From: Warburgia ugandensis
Lineage: Eukaryota > Streptophyta > Magnoliopsida > Canellales > Canellaceae
Reading direction: 5' to 3'
DNA length: 64,000 bases
Assembly: GCA_035236585.1 (NCBI GenBank)
Contig: CP141131.1
Coordinates: forward strand, 19,319,103-19,383,102
The notes under the pieces are model-generated. The model was given only the letters and a program-made list of their open reading frames with translations. It had not been told where the DNA came from and did not search any database. The stretch's first letter is position 1, and each line of letters starts with the position of its first letter. Both the position numbers and the translations under genes were made by a program. Of this stretch, positions 24,701-40,400 are shown piece after piece.

Positions 24701-27700
24701 TGTCAGACAATGGCAAATGTCCTAGGGACACAAACAGTGGGTCATGCATCTATAGATGATGATTGGAGTGGAGGCCACGGACCTCTATCTATGATGAGTA
24801 CATTGAGGAAGATGATTGTCATAGTTAAATTCCAATATATTTCCCTTTTAATGTAGCAGATGGTGTCCTTCTAGTTGTGTCAAATGAAGAAGAATTGTAA
24901 CCAGCGAGCCACTAAGAATGTTATGATCGACTTTGCTTTTGTCAACAGTGTGCTACATGGTAAGTGGTTAATATATACGGTGATTGTTTCCTCATTGGTG
25001 AGCACAAATTACTGCTCGACCGTACATCTAGTGTAGGACTATTTCAGGTAACAGTTTGTGTATATGCAGTCATATGCAGAATGAAGATCCCTACTAGCAT
25101 AGGATATACAGAGGTTTTGATGACCAAGACTTTTTTTCTAATGAAGAGGACATGAGGAAGGTTAGACAGGCTGAGGTCGTTAGCAAGATCTGATAGGGTC
25201 AACATAGTATTGATAGTAAAATGCCCAAGAGACATAGCAGTGGTGTGTGTCGATTCAAATTTAACACTAGGGCCACATATGAAGGCCTTATGAATTCTAG
25301 AGCCAAATCTTTGCAATATGAGGGGACTGACACAGTGGCACAAAACAAAGAAGACCTTGGAGTGCTAGAACCTCTACTATTATTTTTTCCCATTCTTTAG
25401 CTTAATAGTAGTGGTCGTTAAGTTTCTTTGTCATCAGATTCTACTTTTGTTACACTCCCAATCATAGGTTATCATAGAGATTGAATGGATGAGATCACTA
25501 CAGGTTAGGTTTAAGTATTGTTTTGATAAAAGGTGGAGGAACTCATTAATGATGGTTGTTGATTTTACAGTTCTTTTGTGAAGAACAACTGGTTAGAAGT
25601 CTTGAAGAGCTTCAATCTCAGTGTTCGGAAAGGCACTAGAATTTATCCTCTTTTTTTTTCCAGTAGAGCAAAAGTTATCTTTGTTGGTCTTTTTTTCCAG
25701 TGGAAAGGGGCTAAAGCTAGAGAAATAGGTGGGTATAAATTATGGTACGTAGGAAAGGAAAATAATAGAAATGGCGTAGGAATAATAGTGGATAAGGAAT
25801 TAAAGGATAAAGTTGTGGACGTTAAAAGAATCAGTGATAGAATTATAATAATAAAAATGATTCTAAGAGAGCAGATTATAAATATTATAAGTGCATATGC
25901 ACCACAAGTAGGGTTACAAGATATAATTAAGAGACAGTTTTGGGAAGATATGGAGGGAGTCATGCAAGAAATTCCCAACACTGAGGGGATATTTATAGGA
26001 GCAGACTTAAATGGCCATGTAGGAAAAGATAAGGAAGGATATGATAGAATACACGGAGGGTATGGTATAGGTGAACGAAACGAGATGGGGGAGAATATCC
26101 TCTATTTTGCTTTGTCATATAACCTATCCATTGCAAATACACTCTTTAAGAAGAGGGATGAACACTTAATAACCTTTAAAAGTGGACTTAATAAAAGCCA
26201 AATAGACTTTTTTCTACTTAGGAATAATGAACGATCTATATGTAAGGATTGTAAGGTGATACCCGGTGAGAGTTTAACCTCACAACATAGGTTAATGATC
26301 ATGGATATTCATATTAAAAGATGGAGTAAAAGAACTGAACTTAATACACATCCAAAAACTAAGTGGTGGAACTTAAAAGGAGAGAAAATAACCTCATTCA
26401 AAAATAAGTTGATGGTAGAAGGAAATTGGAACTATGAAACAGAAGTAAATACCGTGTGGACTAATATGGCTGAGTCCATTAAGAAAGTGGCAAAAGATGT
26501 CTTAGGAGTATCTAAAGGTAAAAGGCTATTAACAAAGGAAACATGGTGGTGGAATGAAACAATGCAAAAAGCTATTAAAGAAAAACGAATGCATTTTAAA
26601 GCATGATAGAAGATTAGAAATAATGAAAACTATGAACAATATAAGAATGCTAAAAACGTTGCTAAGAGAATAGTAAGTGAGGCAAAACTTAAAGCATATG
26701 ATGAGCTCTATAATAGACTAGGAACAAGAGAAGGTGAGAAAGATGTGTTTAAACTTGCAAAAGTAAGAGAACAGAAGGGTAAGGACTTAGAGCATGTTAG
26801 GTGCATTAGAAGCAATGATCAAAGGGTATTAGTCAAAGATGATGAGATCAAACAAAGGTGGGAAATATACTTTCAAAAATTGTTAAATGACAATGGCCTT
26901 GAGAATATAGGGATTGAAAATACTATGAATCTAAATAACACTGGATATTATAGATATGAACGTAGGATTAGAATGCTTGAAGTAAAAGAGGCCTTGAGAA
27001 AGATGAAATCAAAAAAGGCCATGGGGCCTGATGGTATACCAATAGAGGTTTTGAAGCATATGGGAGACAGTGGGGTAGTTTGGTTGACCAAGTTGTTTAA
27101 CAAGATTATAAAATCAAAGAAAATGCCTGATGAGTGGAGGAAAAGCTCTATTGTACCAATCTATAAGAATAAAGGAGACATTCAGAGCTGCACTAATTAT
27201 CGAGGGATCAAACTTATGAGCCACACCATGAAACTTTTTGAAAGAGTGATTGAGAAGAGGCTATGCCATGAAACAAGTGTATCGGAGAATCAGTTTGGTT
27301 TCATGCCTGGGAGGTCTATCATGGAAACTATTTTCTTACTAAGACAATTAGTAGAGAAATATAGGGAGAGGAGAAAAGACCTACACATGGTCTTTATTGA
27401 CTTAGAGAAAGCTTATGATAGAGTCCCTAGAGAGTTAATATGGAGGGTGTTGGGTGTTAAAGGGGTTTCTCAGGGGTATATAGACATAATTAAAGATATG
27501 TATGAGGGAGCAGTAACAAATGTTAAGACCACTAGTGGCGTGGTAGTGATTTTCCGTCACCTTTGTCGGATTGCACCAAGGATCGGCATTGAGTCCATAC
27601 CTTTTCACATTAGTTATGGATGAGTTAACAAAACATCTGCATGAGGAGATTCCCTGGTGCATGCTATTTGCAGACGATATAGTCCTACTTGATGAGACAA

Positions 27701-28448
27701 GGGAGGGTGTAAACATAAAGCTAGAGTTATGGAGAGAAGCATTAGAATCGGAAGGATTTAAAATTAGCCGAACTAAGACAGAATATATGGAATGTAATTT
27801 TAGTAAGGAGAGTAGGAGTGGAGCACCAGTCAAGATTGATAACCAAGAGGTCCTCATGAGAGACCACTTCTGATACTTAGGATCATTGATCCATGAGAGT
27901 GGAGAGATTGAGAGGGAGGTTACCCAGAGAATCCAAGCGGGTTGGAACAAATGGAGATTTGCATCGGGTGTTTTATGTGATTGGCGGGTGCCACTCAAAT
28001 TAAAGGGAAAATTCTATAGGATGGCTATTAGGCCGGTCATGCTCTATGGATCAGAGTGTTGGGCAGTTAAGGAACATCATACTCATAAGCTGAGTGTCGC
28101 AGAAATGAGGATGTTGAGATGGATGAGTGGTAAGACAAGAAAGGATAGAATTAGAAATGAAAATATTAGAGGAAATTTAGGGATAGCGCCAATAGGTAAC
28201 AAGAAGAGGGAGATTAGACTTAGGTGGTTTGGACATGTTCAAAGGAGGCCACCAACGGCACCAGTTAGAAGGAGTGAGGCAATACAAGTTAAAGGTTCTA
28301 AAAGGGCAAGGGGAAGGCCCAAAAGAACGTGGATAGAAGTGGTGAGGAAAGATTTAAAAACTTTGGCACTAAATGAAACCATGGTATTTAATAGAGTGGA
28401 ATGGAGGAATAAGATTCATGTGGCCGACCCCTAATTGGGATAAGGTCT

Positions 28449-28484
<36 letters not shown>

Positions 28485-31400
28485 ACTGTTACCCTTTCGT
28501 ACTGTCAGATTTGTTATCAGAGTGCTTTGAAGAGCAACCTGGGCCATTACCTAGTTTTGAGAAAGCATGCTGTCTAGAAGAGAAGACTTATTCGAAGAAG
28601 AAAACTTATTGACATTTTCCACAAACAAACAAGCTTGACAGATGTGACTACAATTGCTTGATAGACAAACAAGTTTAGAGTGCTATCAATCTTCTTCATT
28701 AATGACATGATTATACAGCTAAAAGGAGTAGAAGTTTCATTATGTATCTTGTTATGGGGCAGGTGCCAAGTCCACTAAAATGGAAATGGATGTTGAAAAA
28801 GTTGTTTCCTTCATATTTTGCTGTTTACAATATCTCAATTAATGAATGTATATAATGGTTGACTATATAGGATAAGATCAAATCATACAAGGTACGTGGG
28901 TTGATGGTTATCTTCAGCTGTGATAAAGGCAATCAATGGAGAATTGGTAGAGAGATTTAAGGAGATACAATATTATCTCAATAATCTCTAAAAGTGGGGG
29001 TCAAATGTCAACCCTTCTGGCCTTTGATCTGAGAGATATTCCAACACCCCCCCTCAAGCTAATGCAAAGGTACTTTGCATTCCAAGCTTGTTAATTGAAT
29101 GCTACAATGTGGTACTGAGTTGATTTGAAAGCACATCTTCTAGTTGACCATTGGAAGAATCATGTGGCATAGAAATCTGCGCAGTGTCAAGTTTTTCCTT
29201 GATGAAATACCCGTCGATTTCAACATGCTTGGACCGGTCATGTAGAACTAGGTTGTGATTAATGCTTATTGAATCCTTGTTGTCACAATATAGCATCATA
29301 GGACCTTCTATTTTGACTTTTAAGTCAGATAGAATTATTTTTAACCACAATAGTTCACATATTCCGTGTATCATGGCTCAAAACTCCGCCTCTGCACTAC
29401 AACATGCCACAACCGATTCTTTCTTACTCCAAGTAACCAGGTTCTAGCTAGGAAGGTACAGTATCTAGTAAGTCAGTCCATAAAGATCAAAGTCGAATCG
29501 TGAGCCTATTAATGAAGCAAATTCAATGAAGCAACAACTGGTACCATAGAGAAGCAGACATTAACTAGAGAGTCTTGACCAATTTGAAATGTTCTTGACG
29601 CCGACGTTCTGCAGGCGTAACTTGCTTAAACTTATTGATTAGGGGCGTGAGAGGGGCCTCCCAACTCAAAAGAAATTAGAGTGCAAGAGGCCCAAGATAC
29701 ATGGCAGCATAGGAACCATGGGATCCAAGAGGGAGAAAGACGATGTACGGGATCCTCATAGTAGGCTGGACCAACATGCAGCCGGGAGAGGGCAGCCTTT
29801 AGAAGCACCAGGTTGGGAAACCAAGAGAATGGACCTTCGATCTATCTTGGAACTTGCCCAATCCGCACCTGTGTCAACCTCCAGCTTAATTCCTTCACCT
29901 TCTGAAATAGAAGGCCTTGACTCAAGAATCCCTTCAAATATCTAAGGATTCTATAGATAGTGTCAAGGTGAGTTTGCAGAGAAGCATACATAAATTGGCC
30001 AACAGTAATAACAACATAAGTAATATCAGCATTGTGTTAGACAAATATGTAAGTTTACCCACAATTTATGATATTCTCCTTTATCCACCAAATCTACTCC
30101 CTCTATTAATTCTTCAAATCAATTACTGAGTCTCAATTGGACCATCAATCATTTTATAGTTGGTCATTCATACTTCCCAAAATAAATCTTGAGTATATTT
30201 CTGTTGAGAGTCTACGTTGTGACCAAGCTACCCCAATTCCCATGAAGTATTTCTCGTTTCCCAGGTCTTTAATTTCAAATTCTTTTGTAAGGAGGGTTTT
30301 CAAACTGGATATTTGTTCATGATCATCAGCCGTTACAATGTATCATCTACATACACAATCAAAGTCGTAATTCCCTTTTCCATAGAATTCTTTATGAATT
30401 GAGTGTGGTCACCTTGACTCTGAAAACAATGCTAGTTTTTTCTTAACTCTGGTAAATCTCTCAAATGATGCTCATGGTGATTGCTTCAAACAATAGGACT
30501 TTCTAAACTTGCACACCTTGTTCCCTCTCAAATTCTCCCGGTATCCTTGTGGAATGTTTACATAAACCTCCCCTTTCAAGTCTCCATGGAATAATGCATT
30601 CTTCACAGCTACTTAGTGTAGTGGTCATTCTCTCATTGCCACTAAAAGCAAGAGGATTTTGATTGCATTAATCATAGCCACATGTGTAATGTATCACAAT
30701 AGTCTATCCTATAAGTCTAGGTGTACACTATCGCAGCAAGTTTTGCCTTATATCTCTCCAATGTTCCATCAGGTTTGTACTTTATGATATAGATTCACTT
30801 GCGGCCAATAGTATTCTTATATTTGGGAAGATCCACAATCTGCCATGTATGATTCTTCTTCAAGGCTATTAATTCCTCATCCATGGCCTCTTTCCATGGC
30901 TTTGAAGTTAGAGCCTGCTCAACAGATGTAGAAATTTTTTGGGACAACAAATGTGAGGAAAGCACCATGTTGAGGAGAAAGATTCTGCAAGGATGCAAAG
31001 CGAGATATGGGGTGTTGGGTACAACTCCAAACCCTCTTTCCTAAGAATAATAAGCAAATCAAGATCGTCTGAAGGAAGAGATATGGAGTTACCTAGTACA
31101 TAATTTTCATTACCTGATTTAGGGTTGCCCTTGGAATACATCTTTAGACTTGAAGTTTGCCGAGCCTCAATATCATCTTTGCATTTGGTGTAAGTTGAGA
31201 AGCTACTACAGGTATTAAAGTACATTGGAGTTGTGAGATTCTTCGGTTGTCAGTACCTTCTTATGGCTCAAAGTTCAGTTCGATGGTTTAAGGTTGAGGA
31301 TTCTCCACTTTATGCCAATCCCATTGATCTTCCTCTCTTGAGTCCTTGTCCCCATGAAGATGGGTCTAGTAAAGTAATGTTGATTCTCCACAAAAGTTAC

Positions 31401-34400
31401 ATCCATAGTAACATTGGTCCTTTTTAGTGGGAGAATGATAGCACTTGTATCCCTTTTTTGTAAAAGATTAACCTAGGAAAACCAAGGGAAGCCTTAGCGC
31501 AACAGAAAAGTTGTCGCCGTGTGACCTAGCGGTCACAAGGTCAAGGTGTGGAAACAGCCTCTTGCAAAAAATGCAAGGTAAGGCTGCATACGTGGGAGCT
31601 TCTTTCACCAAGATGCCCTTTTTTAGTAACCTAGGAAAAGACACTTCAGGGCTTTAGGATCAAGTTTACTTCACAAATGAGATTGAATATGAGCAAAGGA
31701 GACACACCCTAACACCTTTAGGTGTTAAAGATTTAACCTCCATGAAACATGGAAACAAGGTCATGAGTTTCCTTAGAGGGCTTTGATTTTCAAGAATAGT
31801 AGACATTCTATTGATCAAATAGGCTGCAATAACGATGACATCTCCTCAATAGTATTTTGGTACACTTGTTTAAAGAAGAGAGATTGAGCAACTTCAAGAA
31901 GATGACTATTTTTGCTTTTAGCAATACCATTTTATTGAGGTGCATCATTGCAAGTGAATTGATGTAGAATGCCTTCATTGGATAGATATGTCATGAGTTC
32001 CTAGTTAAAGTATTCTTTGGCCTTGTCAGATCTCAAGGTCCAAATATTGACTCCAAATTGGTTCTTGATGAACTTATGGAACATGTAAAATACAGATGGA
32101 ACTTCTGACTTGGTTTTCATTAGATAACCCCATGCAATCCTGGTAGAATCATCAATCAAGGTAATCAACCATTGAGTGCTAGAAAGATTGGTAATAAGAG
32201 ATGGACCTCACACATCAGAATGAATCAAATTGAATGGAGAAGAAAATATGCTCTTTTATTGGAAAGGTAGTATGATGATGTTTAGCTAATACGCAAGACT
32301 CACAATGTAAACTGTTCACATCAATGTTTTGAAACAATTTGGATATCAATTTATTGAGCAAGGAAAAAAGTGGATGACCTAGGCAATCATGCCAAAGTTA
32401 AATCCGATCCAAACTGGTATTCTGAGAAATTTGGGATTGAGGCTCTTCTTTATCACTTGAATCTGTATCCAAGTAGTAAAGTCCATCTCTTATCTTACTG
32501 AGTCCAATCATTGTTCCTAATCAATCATGAAAATAACAACCAGATTGAGTAAATTTAACTGAGCAATTTAGGTCTTTTGTGAGTTTTATAATTGATAACA
32601 AGTTGTAATCCAATTTTGGAACATGAAGAACTGAATGTAATGTTATGTTGTTTGAGGTTTTGACTGTTCCCTAACTGCCAACCCAGGGAAAAGTTCCCTC
32701 AGCTACTTTAATTTTTTGTATACCTGAACATGGTGAATAGCTAGAAATACTGGAAAGACTAGACATGTGATCGGAAGCACCTGAATCAATGATCTAGGTA
32801 TAAGAATTGGAATATAAGTGTAATGGGTCAGCTCTTATACCTAAGAAAGCCATGGAACAAGAACATATAATGGAGGGTTTGAAGTTGGAGATCCAGCTCA
32901 GTCAACAATTGTTTGAGTCTCTCAATGTCTTGCCAATTAAACCCCTCTTACCCTTGTCCATTGCTTCTGTCCACAGTTGTGGTTTGATTTGCATGACTTG
33001 GACGGTTAGGCTGAAACCCTCCTCAGTTAGCAAGTTGCTTTTAAGTTATAAGGCTTCTGGTGTAACTTCCAGCATGTACCCCTTGTGTGCTTCTGTTTAT
33101 TGTAATAGTCACACCAAAGTTTATCCTCATCATGGACTTTCTTCTTATCTGCAGACATAGTCAGCAAGTGTAGAATTTTCGGCGGTTGAGTCTCCACCTT
33201 CCATGGTTTAGGTACCCACCAGTTCCTTATTACTTTCTTCACATCTAATAATAACAAATGCCTCATCAAAATCTGGTAGAAGATCTCTCCCTAGGAAGCG
33301 ATCTTTAGCTTGATCATACTCCGAATTGAGTCCCAATAAGAAATGTATGACGTGTTCCCTTTTATAAGATCCTTTATTGTCTTTGCATCTTCAGATTTTT
33401 GGTACAAATCTAACTCGAATAGCAGTTCTTTGAGCATGTTGTAGACCCTTGTTTGGTGTTGTAAATATACCTCTTAATTTGGAATATGTGTAACAAAACC
33501 AACTTTGGAATATGTTTTATTCACAGCACCCCAAATCTCATTGGCTGTGGGTAGCAGCATATGAGTCTTCCTAATTCAAGGCTTTGCAGTGTGAAGTAGC
33601 CAAGACATCATCATATAAATTCTCAGCAACCCAACTTTCACATTAGATCCTTCTCATTTGGTGTTTCTTCCACTTCATTAAAATATTTAAACTTTTCATG
33701 GCTTTTCAGGGAAATCTTTACAGACTGACACCACTCCATAAAGTTCCTCCCATCAAGTTTGGATGTGGTAATTTGGAGGGTTGGATTCTCAGCATGAATA
33801 AAGTTGACCAAGATGATGGATTTAGATGTGTCTGATATGTTTCTGATTAATGCAAAACAGATTGGCAGTGAAGGCCAAAGCACACTCAACAATGAAGGTG
33901 TGCTAACCAAGGGCGATGAAGCCTGTGTAATTTACAGAAAATTTTCCAACCTGATTGATGACTCAAAATTACCAAAACTACCATCATGTTTATGTCCTCA
34001 ACAAAAGAGGGGTGGCACTATCATTTTTGACAAGTGCGAACATAGGACCCCAAGCCAATATGAGTAATACATAGTCAGTTGGTCGTGGGTCAGTGCCACT
34101 TGTCACTAAAACATCATTAGTATAACGTGGTCTTCTTATTATAGACCCTCCGTAGCACTGTACCAGGCCTCCGTAAGCAAAAAAGCTAAGTCACTTTGAT
34201 CATTGGCGAAGCTTACCAATAGAATAAGAAGTATGGCATCTCATCTGGGTGAAAGAAAAATGGGCCAATGTCTTGATACTGGGTTTTCGACAGTTGGCTT
34301 CAATCATCTTCAGATCCTTTGTGTCTTGCTAGAAGAAGATGAGAGATGGCTCCGCAACTTGTAGTGATGGCTCCCAAGGTTGAGAAGAAGTCCACCTTTG

Positions 34401-37400
34401 AGAATCTATAGAGGAGAAGAAATTGGTCGCAAAAAATAGAAAGAATCAGCCTTAGTAAACCTCAATTTTTCAGGTACATTTTTCCATATCCACATTTCCA
34501 TTGAAACCCTAAATAAAGGACAGGAGAATCGATCTTGTTGAATCTGAGCTAGATGATTCAATCATCGCTTTCAGTGATTTTTCCAGCAAACAGCAGCGGT
34601 TTCAAGTTTCTTTTGGAGACAAATGGGTTGGCTTCGAAGCTCGTGCCATTGTGATGATTAGACCAGCAACAGATAATGTTGTGACGATCCGGCAGGTGAC
34701 GGATAACACTGTTGTAGAAGAGATTGATGCTATAGAGATTGATGTTTTTCTGTGACAGGAGGATAAATCCAACAATTTCACAATTCTTCATGATTGCATC
34801 AATTGATTTGCGCAATGGGATGACAGGTCTTCATGACTACTCTGATACCATGTTGAAACCATTGCTTCCTTCATAATTTCGTCATTTACAATATCTCAAT
34901 TTATAAAATGTATACAGTGGTTGACTATACAGGATAAGATCGAATCATACAAGGTAAGTGGGTTGGCTGTTATTTACAGCTGTGATAGAGGTAATCAATA
35001 GTGAGTCGGTTAAGAGATTTAGGGAAATACGATATTATCTCAATAATCTCTAAAATTAGGGGTCAAATGTCAAACCCTTCTAGCCTTGACATGAGAGATA
35101 TTACAACAACGGAGAACATCTAACAAGCATAAAGAACCCCTTATATCTGCTCTCAATTTCTCAACAATTTACTCTTGTTTTACTTTCATTAGTCAACTGT
35201 AGAAGTGTTTAATAAAGATGGAAGTAGCAGAATCAAAATAAATGAAGTTGATTAGGTATGCATCTATGCCAATATCAAAATAAGAGAGTGAAGATATTGA
35301 ATACATATATACATATGGATGCATGTATCCACAGCCATGATGTACGATCACACATTTTGATGCATGTAAATCTACTATAAAGCCACAAAATATGAACTTG
35401 CTGGTAAATTGAACATAAATGGAAATCAACCAACAGATGTACAAAAACAGTGCAATATATGAAAGAAAGGATAGATGTAGTCGATGACCAATGAAGAGAA
35501 AAACTTGAAGCAAGAAATTCATAACTAGTAATAAACTTCTGTCAGTAAGTAAAGGCCTAAATGTATATGCTTGTATTATGATAGTAAAGCCCCATCCACA
35601 TGCATCTATGAGTGAGTTGCACACAAAAAGAAAGGAATATGTTTGAGATAATTTTATGGGGAGAGAAATTACAAGAGTTGATAGTAGGAGAGAATATCAA
35701 TGAAAGTGATTACTCTCTCTTCTTAACAACATATTTCCCCACCCACTCTCTTCTGGTAAAAACTTGTTAATAATAACAAAGCCATATAGTTCATTTTGAC
35801 GTTCAATTGCATTCACTAGGTAGTCTGATAGTAGAGGGCACTAAAGGGCACTATACACATCTCTATAAAATGTTGGTTTTATGATCTCGCAGCTAGTCCC
35901 AAGGCCAGATAAAGATGGATTGAACACGTGCTAACCGGTGTAAAAATCTTTTGGAACCTTAGCATCAATCTAAAGCATAAGGCATTTCCTCAGGTTAGGG
36001 CGTTCCCCATAAGCAATGCACTACATCCAACCCCAAATGTAGTGGGAAACAAGAACGGCATTTCCTTGTAAGCGACGTGTTGCATCAAATCTCCAATGCA
36101 GTCGAGAATGGGCAAGGGCTAGTAGGGCGTATCCTCATAAGTGACGCCCTGCATTGGGTCTTAGATGAGGTGGAATGTAGGCAAGGGTTTCCGTGCCATT
36201 CAAGATGTGCACGGGTAAAGAGACTAGCTTAAGAAAATAAGACTCATATCACCACATGGAATTTTTGCACATTGACAATCAAGAGTATGGAGTTCATAGA
36301 TACAATGAAACATAGGAAAGTCAACATAGCTTGTGTCCAAGAAAACAAGTAAAAAGGGGCTTAAACTAGAGAAATGAATGGGTATAAACTCTAGTATGTA
36401 GAAAACGGCACTAATAGAAATAGGCGTAGGGATAATGGTGGATAAAAAATTAAAGGATAAGTGTTGGAAGAATCGGCAATAGAATTTTACTAATAAAACT
36501 TGCCTTAGGAAAGAAGATCATAAATATTATAAGTGTATATGCCCCATAAGTAGGGTTAGAAGATAGAATCAAGAGATACTGCTAGAAAGATATGGAGGGA
36601 GTAATCCAAGAAATTTCCAACACATAGGCAATATGTATAAGAGAAGACTTAAATGGTCTTGTAGAAAAAGAAAAGAAAGGATATGATAGGGTACATTGAA
36701 GGTATGGTATTGGATAAACAAATGAGATGGGAGAAGCTATCCTCAATTTTGCTTTAGCATATAACCTAGCTCTAACAAACATACTTTAAGAAGAGGGATG
36801 AATACTTACTGACCCTTATGGATCATATAAAAGCCAGATAAGCTTCTTTCGACTTGAGAATATTGAAAGATCAATGTGTAAGGATTACAAGGTGATATTC
36901 GGTGAAAGTTTAACCACACAACATAGGCTAATGGTTGTGGATATTTACATTAAGAGATGGAAGAAAGGAAATGAACTTACTAAGAGTCCAAAAAATAAGT
37001 GGCGGAACTTAAAAGGAGAGAAGATAACATCATTCACAAACAAGTTGATGGCAGAAAGAAAGTGGAACAATGAAACATAAGTAAATACCATGTGGACTGA
37101 TATAGCTGAGTCCATTAAAGAAGTTGCAGAAGATGTTTTAGGAGTATCTAAAGCTAAAAGGCAACCAGCAAAGAAAACTTGGTAGTGGAATGAAAAAGTG
37201 CAAAAAGTTATTAAAGAGAAACGGGTGTGTTTTAAAACATGACAGGGAACAAGAAATACAGAAAACTTTGAGCAATATAAGAATGCTAAAAGGTTGCTGA
37301 AAGAGTAGTGAGTGAGGGTAAACTCAAGGCGTAAAATAATCTCCATAATAGGTAAGGGTCAAGAGAAGGTGAGAAAGATGTGTTTAAACATGCAAAAATA

Positions 37401-40400
37401 AGAGAAAAAAAGAATAGGGACTTAAATCACGTTAAATACATTAAAAATGATGACCAAAGGATACTAATGAAAGATGATGAAATCAATTAAAGGTGAGAAA
37501 GTTACTTTCAAAATTTACTAAATGACTAATGCCCTAAGAATATAGAGATTGAAAGAATCGTAAACCCAGATAATGTTTGACTATATAGATATGACCATAA
37601 GATCAGGATACCTGAAGTGAAAGATGCATTAAAAAAGATGAAATTAGGAAAGACCCTGCGACACAATGGTATATTGATAGTGGTTTGGAAATAAATGGGA
37701 GTTACTCAAGTAGTTTGGCTGATAAAGTTGTTTAACAAGATTGTAGATTGAAGAAAATGCCAAATGAATGGAGGAAAAGCTCTGCAGTACTAGTTTATAA
37801 GAATAAAGGAAATATACAGAGTTGCATTAATTATCATGGGATCTAACATATGAGTCACACCATGAAATTTTGGAAAAGAGTGATTGAGAAGAGGCTACGA
37901 CATGAGACAAGTGTATCAGAAAACAAGTTTGGTTTTATGCATGGGAGGTGTACCATGGAAGCCATTTTCCTACTTTGACAACTGATAGAGAACTATATAG
38001 AGAGGAAGGACCTTCACATGGTCTTTATTGACTTTAAAAAAATGATTATACTAGGGTCCCTAGAGAATTAAAATGGTGGGTGTTGGGTAAGAATGGGGTT
38101 TCATGAGAGTATATAGACATAAGAATATGCATGAGAGAGCAGTTACAAATGTTAGGACAACTAGCAGAGAGACAAATGATTTCCCTATTATATAAGATTG
38201 CACCAAGGATCGACATTGGGCCCATACCTTTTTATGTTAGTTATGGATGAGTTAACAAAACATCCGCACGAGGAAATTCCATGGTGCATGTTATTTGCAG
38301 ATGACATAGTTTTGATTGATAAAACAAGGGAAGGCATAAACATGAAACTAGTTGTGAAGAGATGCTATAGAGTCTAAAGGATTTATAATTAGCTGAACGA
38401 AGACAGAATATAAGGAATGCAATTTTAGCAGAAGAGGAGTGGGAGTGAAGCACCAATAAAGATTAATAAACAAAAAGTTCCCCCCAAAGACCATTTCGAG
38501 ATAGGATTGATAATTCATATGAGCAAAGAGATTGAGAGGGATGTACCTGGAGAATCCAAGTGGGTTGGAACAAATAGAGATGTGCCTCTAGAGTTTTGTG
38601 TGTCCGACGAGTACCACTCAAAGTGAAAGGAAAATTCTATAGAATGTAAGGCTGGCCATGCTCTATGGATTAGAGTGTTGGGCAGTTAAGGAACAACACT
38701 TGCATAAGATGAGCATGGCCGAAATGAGGATCTTGTGATAGATGAGTGGTAAGACAAGAAATAATAGAATTAGAAATGAAAACATTAGAGAAAACTTAGA
38801 AGTAGCACCAATAGGTAATAAGATGAGGAGGGTAGACTTAGATGGTTTAGAACTGTCCAACGGAGACAAAAAATGGCATCAGTCAAGATTGAGTTGATCC
38901 AAGTTGAAGGCTCTAAAAGGGTTAAGGGGAAGGCAAAAAAGAAAAACATGGATAGAAGTGGTGAGAAAACATTTTAAAATTTTGGACTAAATGAGGCCAT
39001 GACCCTTGATAGAGGAGAACAGAGGAACAAGATTCATGTAGCCGACTCCTAATCGAGATAAGGCTTTGATGATGATGATGTTTGTCCCATTCAAAAATAA
39101 TTTAAAGTATGTTAATCATTTAATAGATACTATTTACACAAGAAAAGAAAAACACTTCTTATCCGAGACAGAAGACATATCATAAGATTGCAAGATACAA
39201 GGTGGTATTCCGTGTACTACTTTTACTATGGTTGATACCATGGAATGGTTGTTCAACCAATAACAAGTGAATATTTTAATATATCAAAGAAAAGTGAAGA
39301 TTTTGGTTTGGTCGTTTCGAGCAGCTAGAGTTTACAAATGAAAGCATGCATATAAACATGTCAACATTCTTACCTGAACAGCAGTGCTACCAACAAGAAC
39401 TAGCGATTCTGTTGCCGCATGACTGTTATTCCTAAGCATCCATGGAGTACTGGAGAAGCTGTAAGATGGGAAGTGATGATGAGAAAATAATGATTTATTG
39501 AAAATTAATTGGATTATGACTAACACCAAGATTTCAGATGGAATTCCCCGTGAGGAAATTAGCTACCCAGTTAGAGGCCCAGCTTTCCAATCAAAGATAA
39601 GGTGCAAAAGATTGAAATGTTCAGATTCTCAGCTCACATTCACCTTACAGTCAACTTGATAGGAGCCAAATCGAATAGTTCAATGTATATTTTTTTCTGC
39701 TTTCTTGCCAAGAGGAATATTTGTTGCCAAGGAGCTCCAATTGGAATTACTAAGGGTAATGAAGGACAGCTTCCGTTGTTCTGTAAAAATTGGGACACTC
39801 TCAACGAATCAAGTTGGACACTACTTATAGTCTTCACAGACTTATAATCTGGGACATGTGGAAAGAACTTCTTTCCAGCACCAAATCCACCATCCAGAGT
39901 CTGAAGTTCAGAATGCGGATGCTGCATGGTTCTCTTTTGCAACCTTAAAGATACAGTTCTTACAAAGTCAAACAAGCTCAAAAGCAGTAGCTCTTCCAAC
40001 TCAATGCGCAAAGGTGCCAACCTGCAAGCAGTTTCTAGAATTTCATCCAAATTCATTCAAGCATAACAACAAAGAACACCCGGATATGATGGGGTAGTTA
40101 CCAGATATTTATATGTTTAAAGGAAACCAATGAGCTTTCCTTATTCCTCCATTTGGTAGTATCCAGGCAAAATACAGGTTCATATTTACTTTCAAAATCA
40201 AGACCACTTGTATTGTCATCCATCGTCTTTGACTTGTCCTCCTTATTCTTTACTGGGACTAAGGACTTGCGTCTATGCTCATGATCAAAGGAGAGAATAA
40301 CAGGATAAGGAGTACTGCGCAACTGGTTATCAATTTCCAGAGATGAGATTTGAAAGAAAAGCTTTTGCAGATCTGAACTCTGTAATAAATCGATTCTGGT

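Noticed and set aside
36001-36190. CRISPR-like or satellite array
   Set aside because: The repeat units are part of the 5' region of an RTE LINE and recur at the same place in the copy at 53 kb.
35751-39095. Target-site duplication around the full-length RTE copy
   Set aside because: TTTCCCCACCCA-like and TTTGTCCCATTCA-like flanks are only loosely similar. Not good enough to claim.
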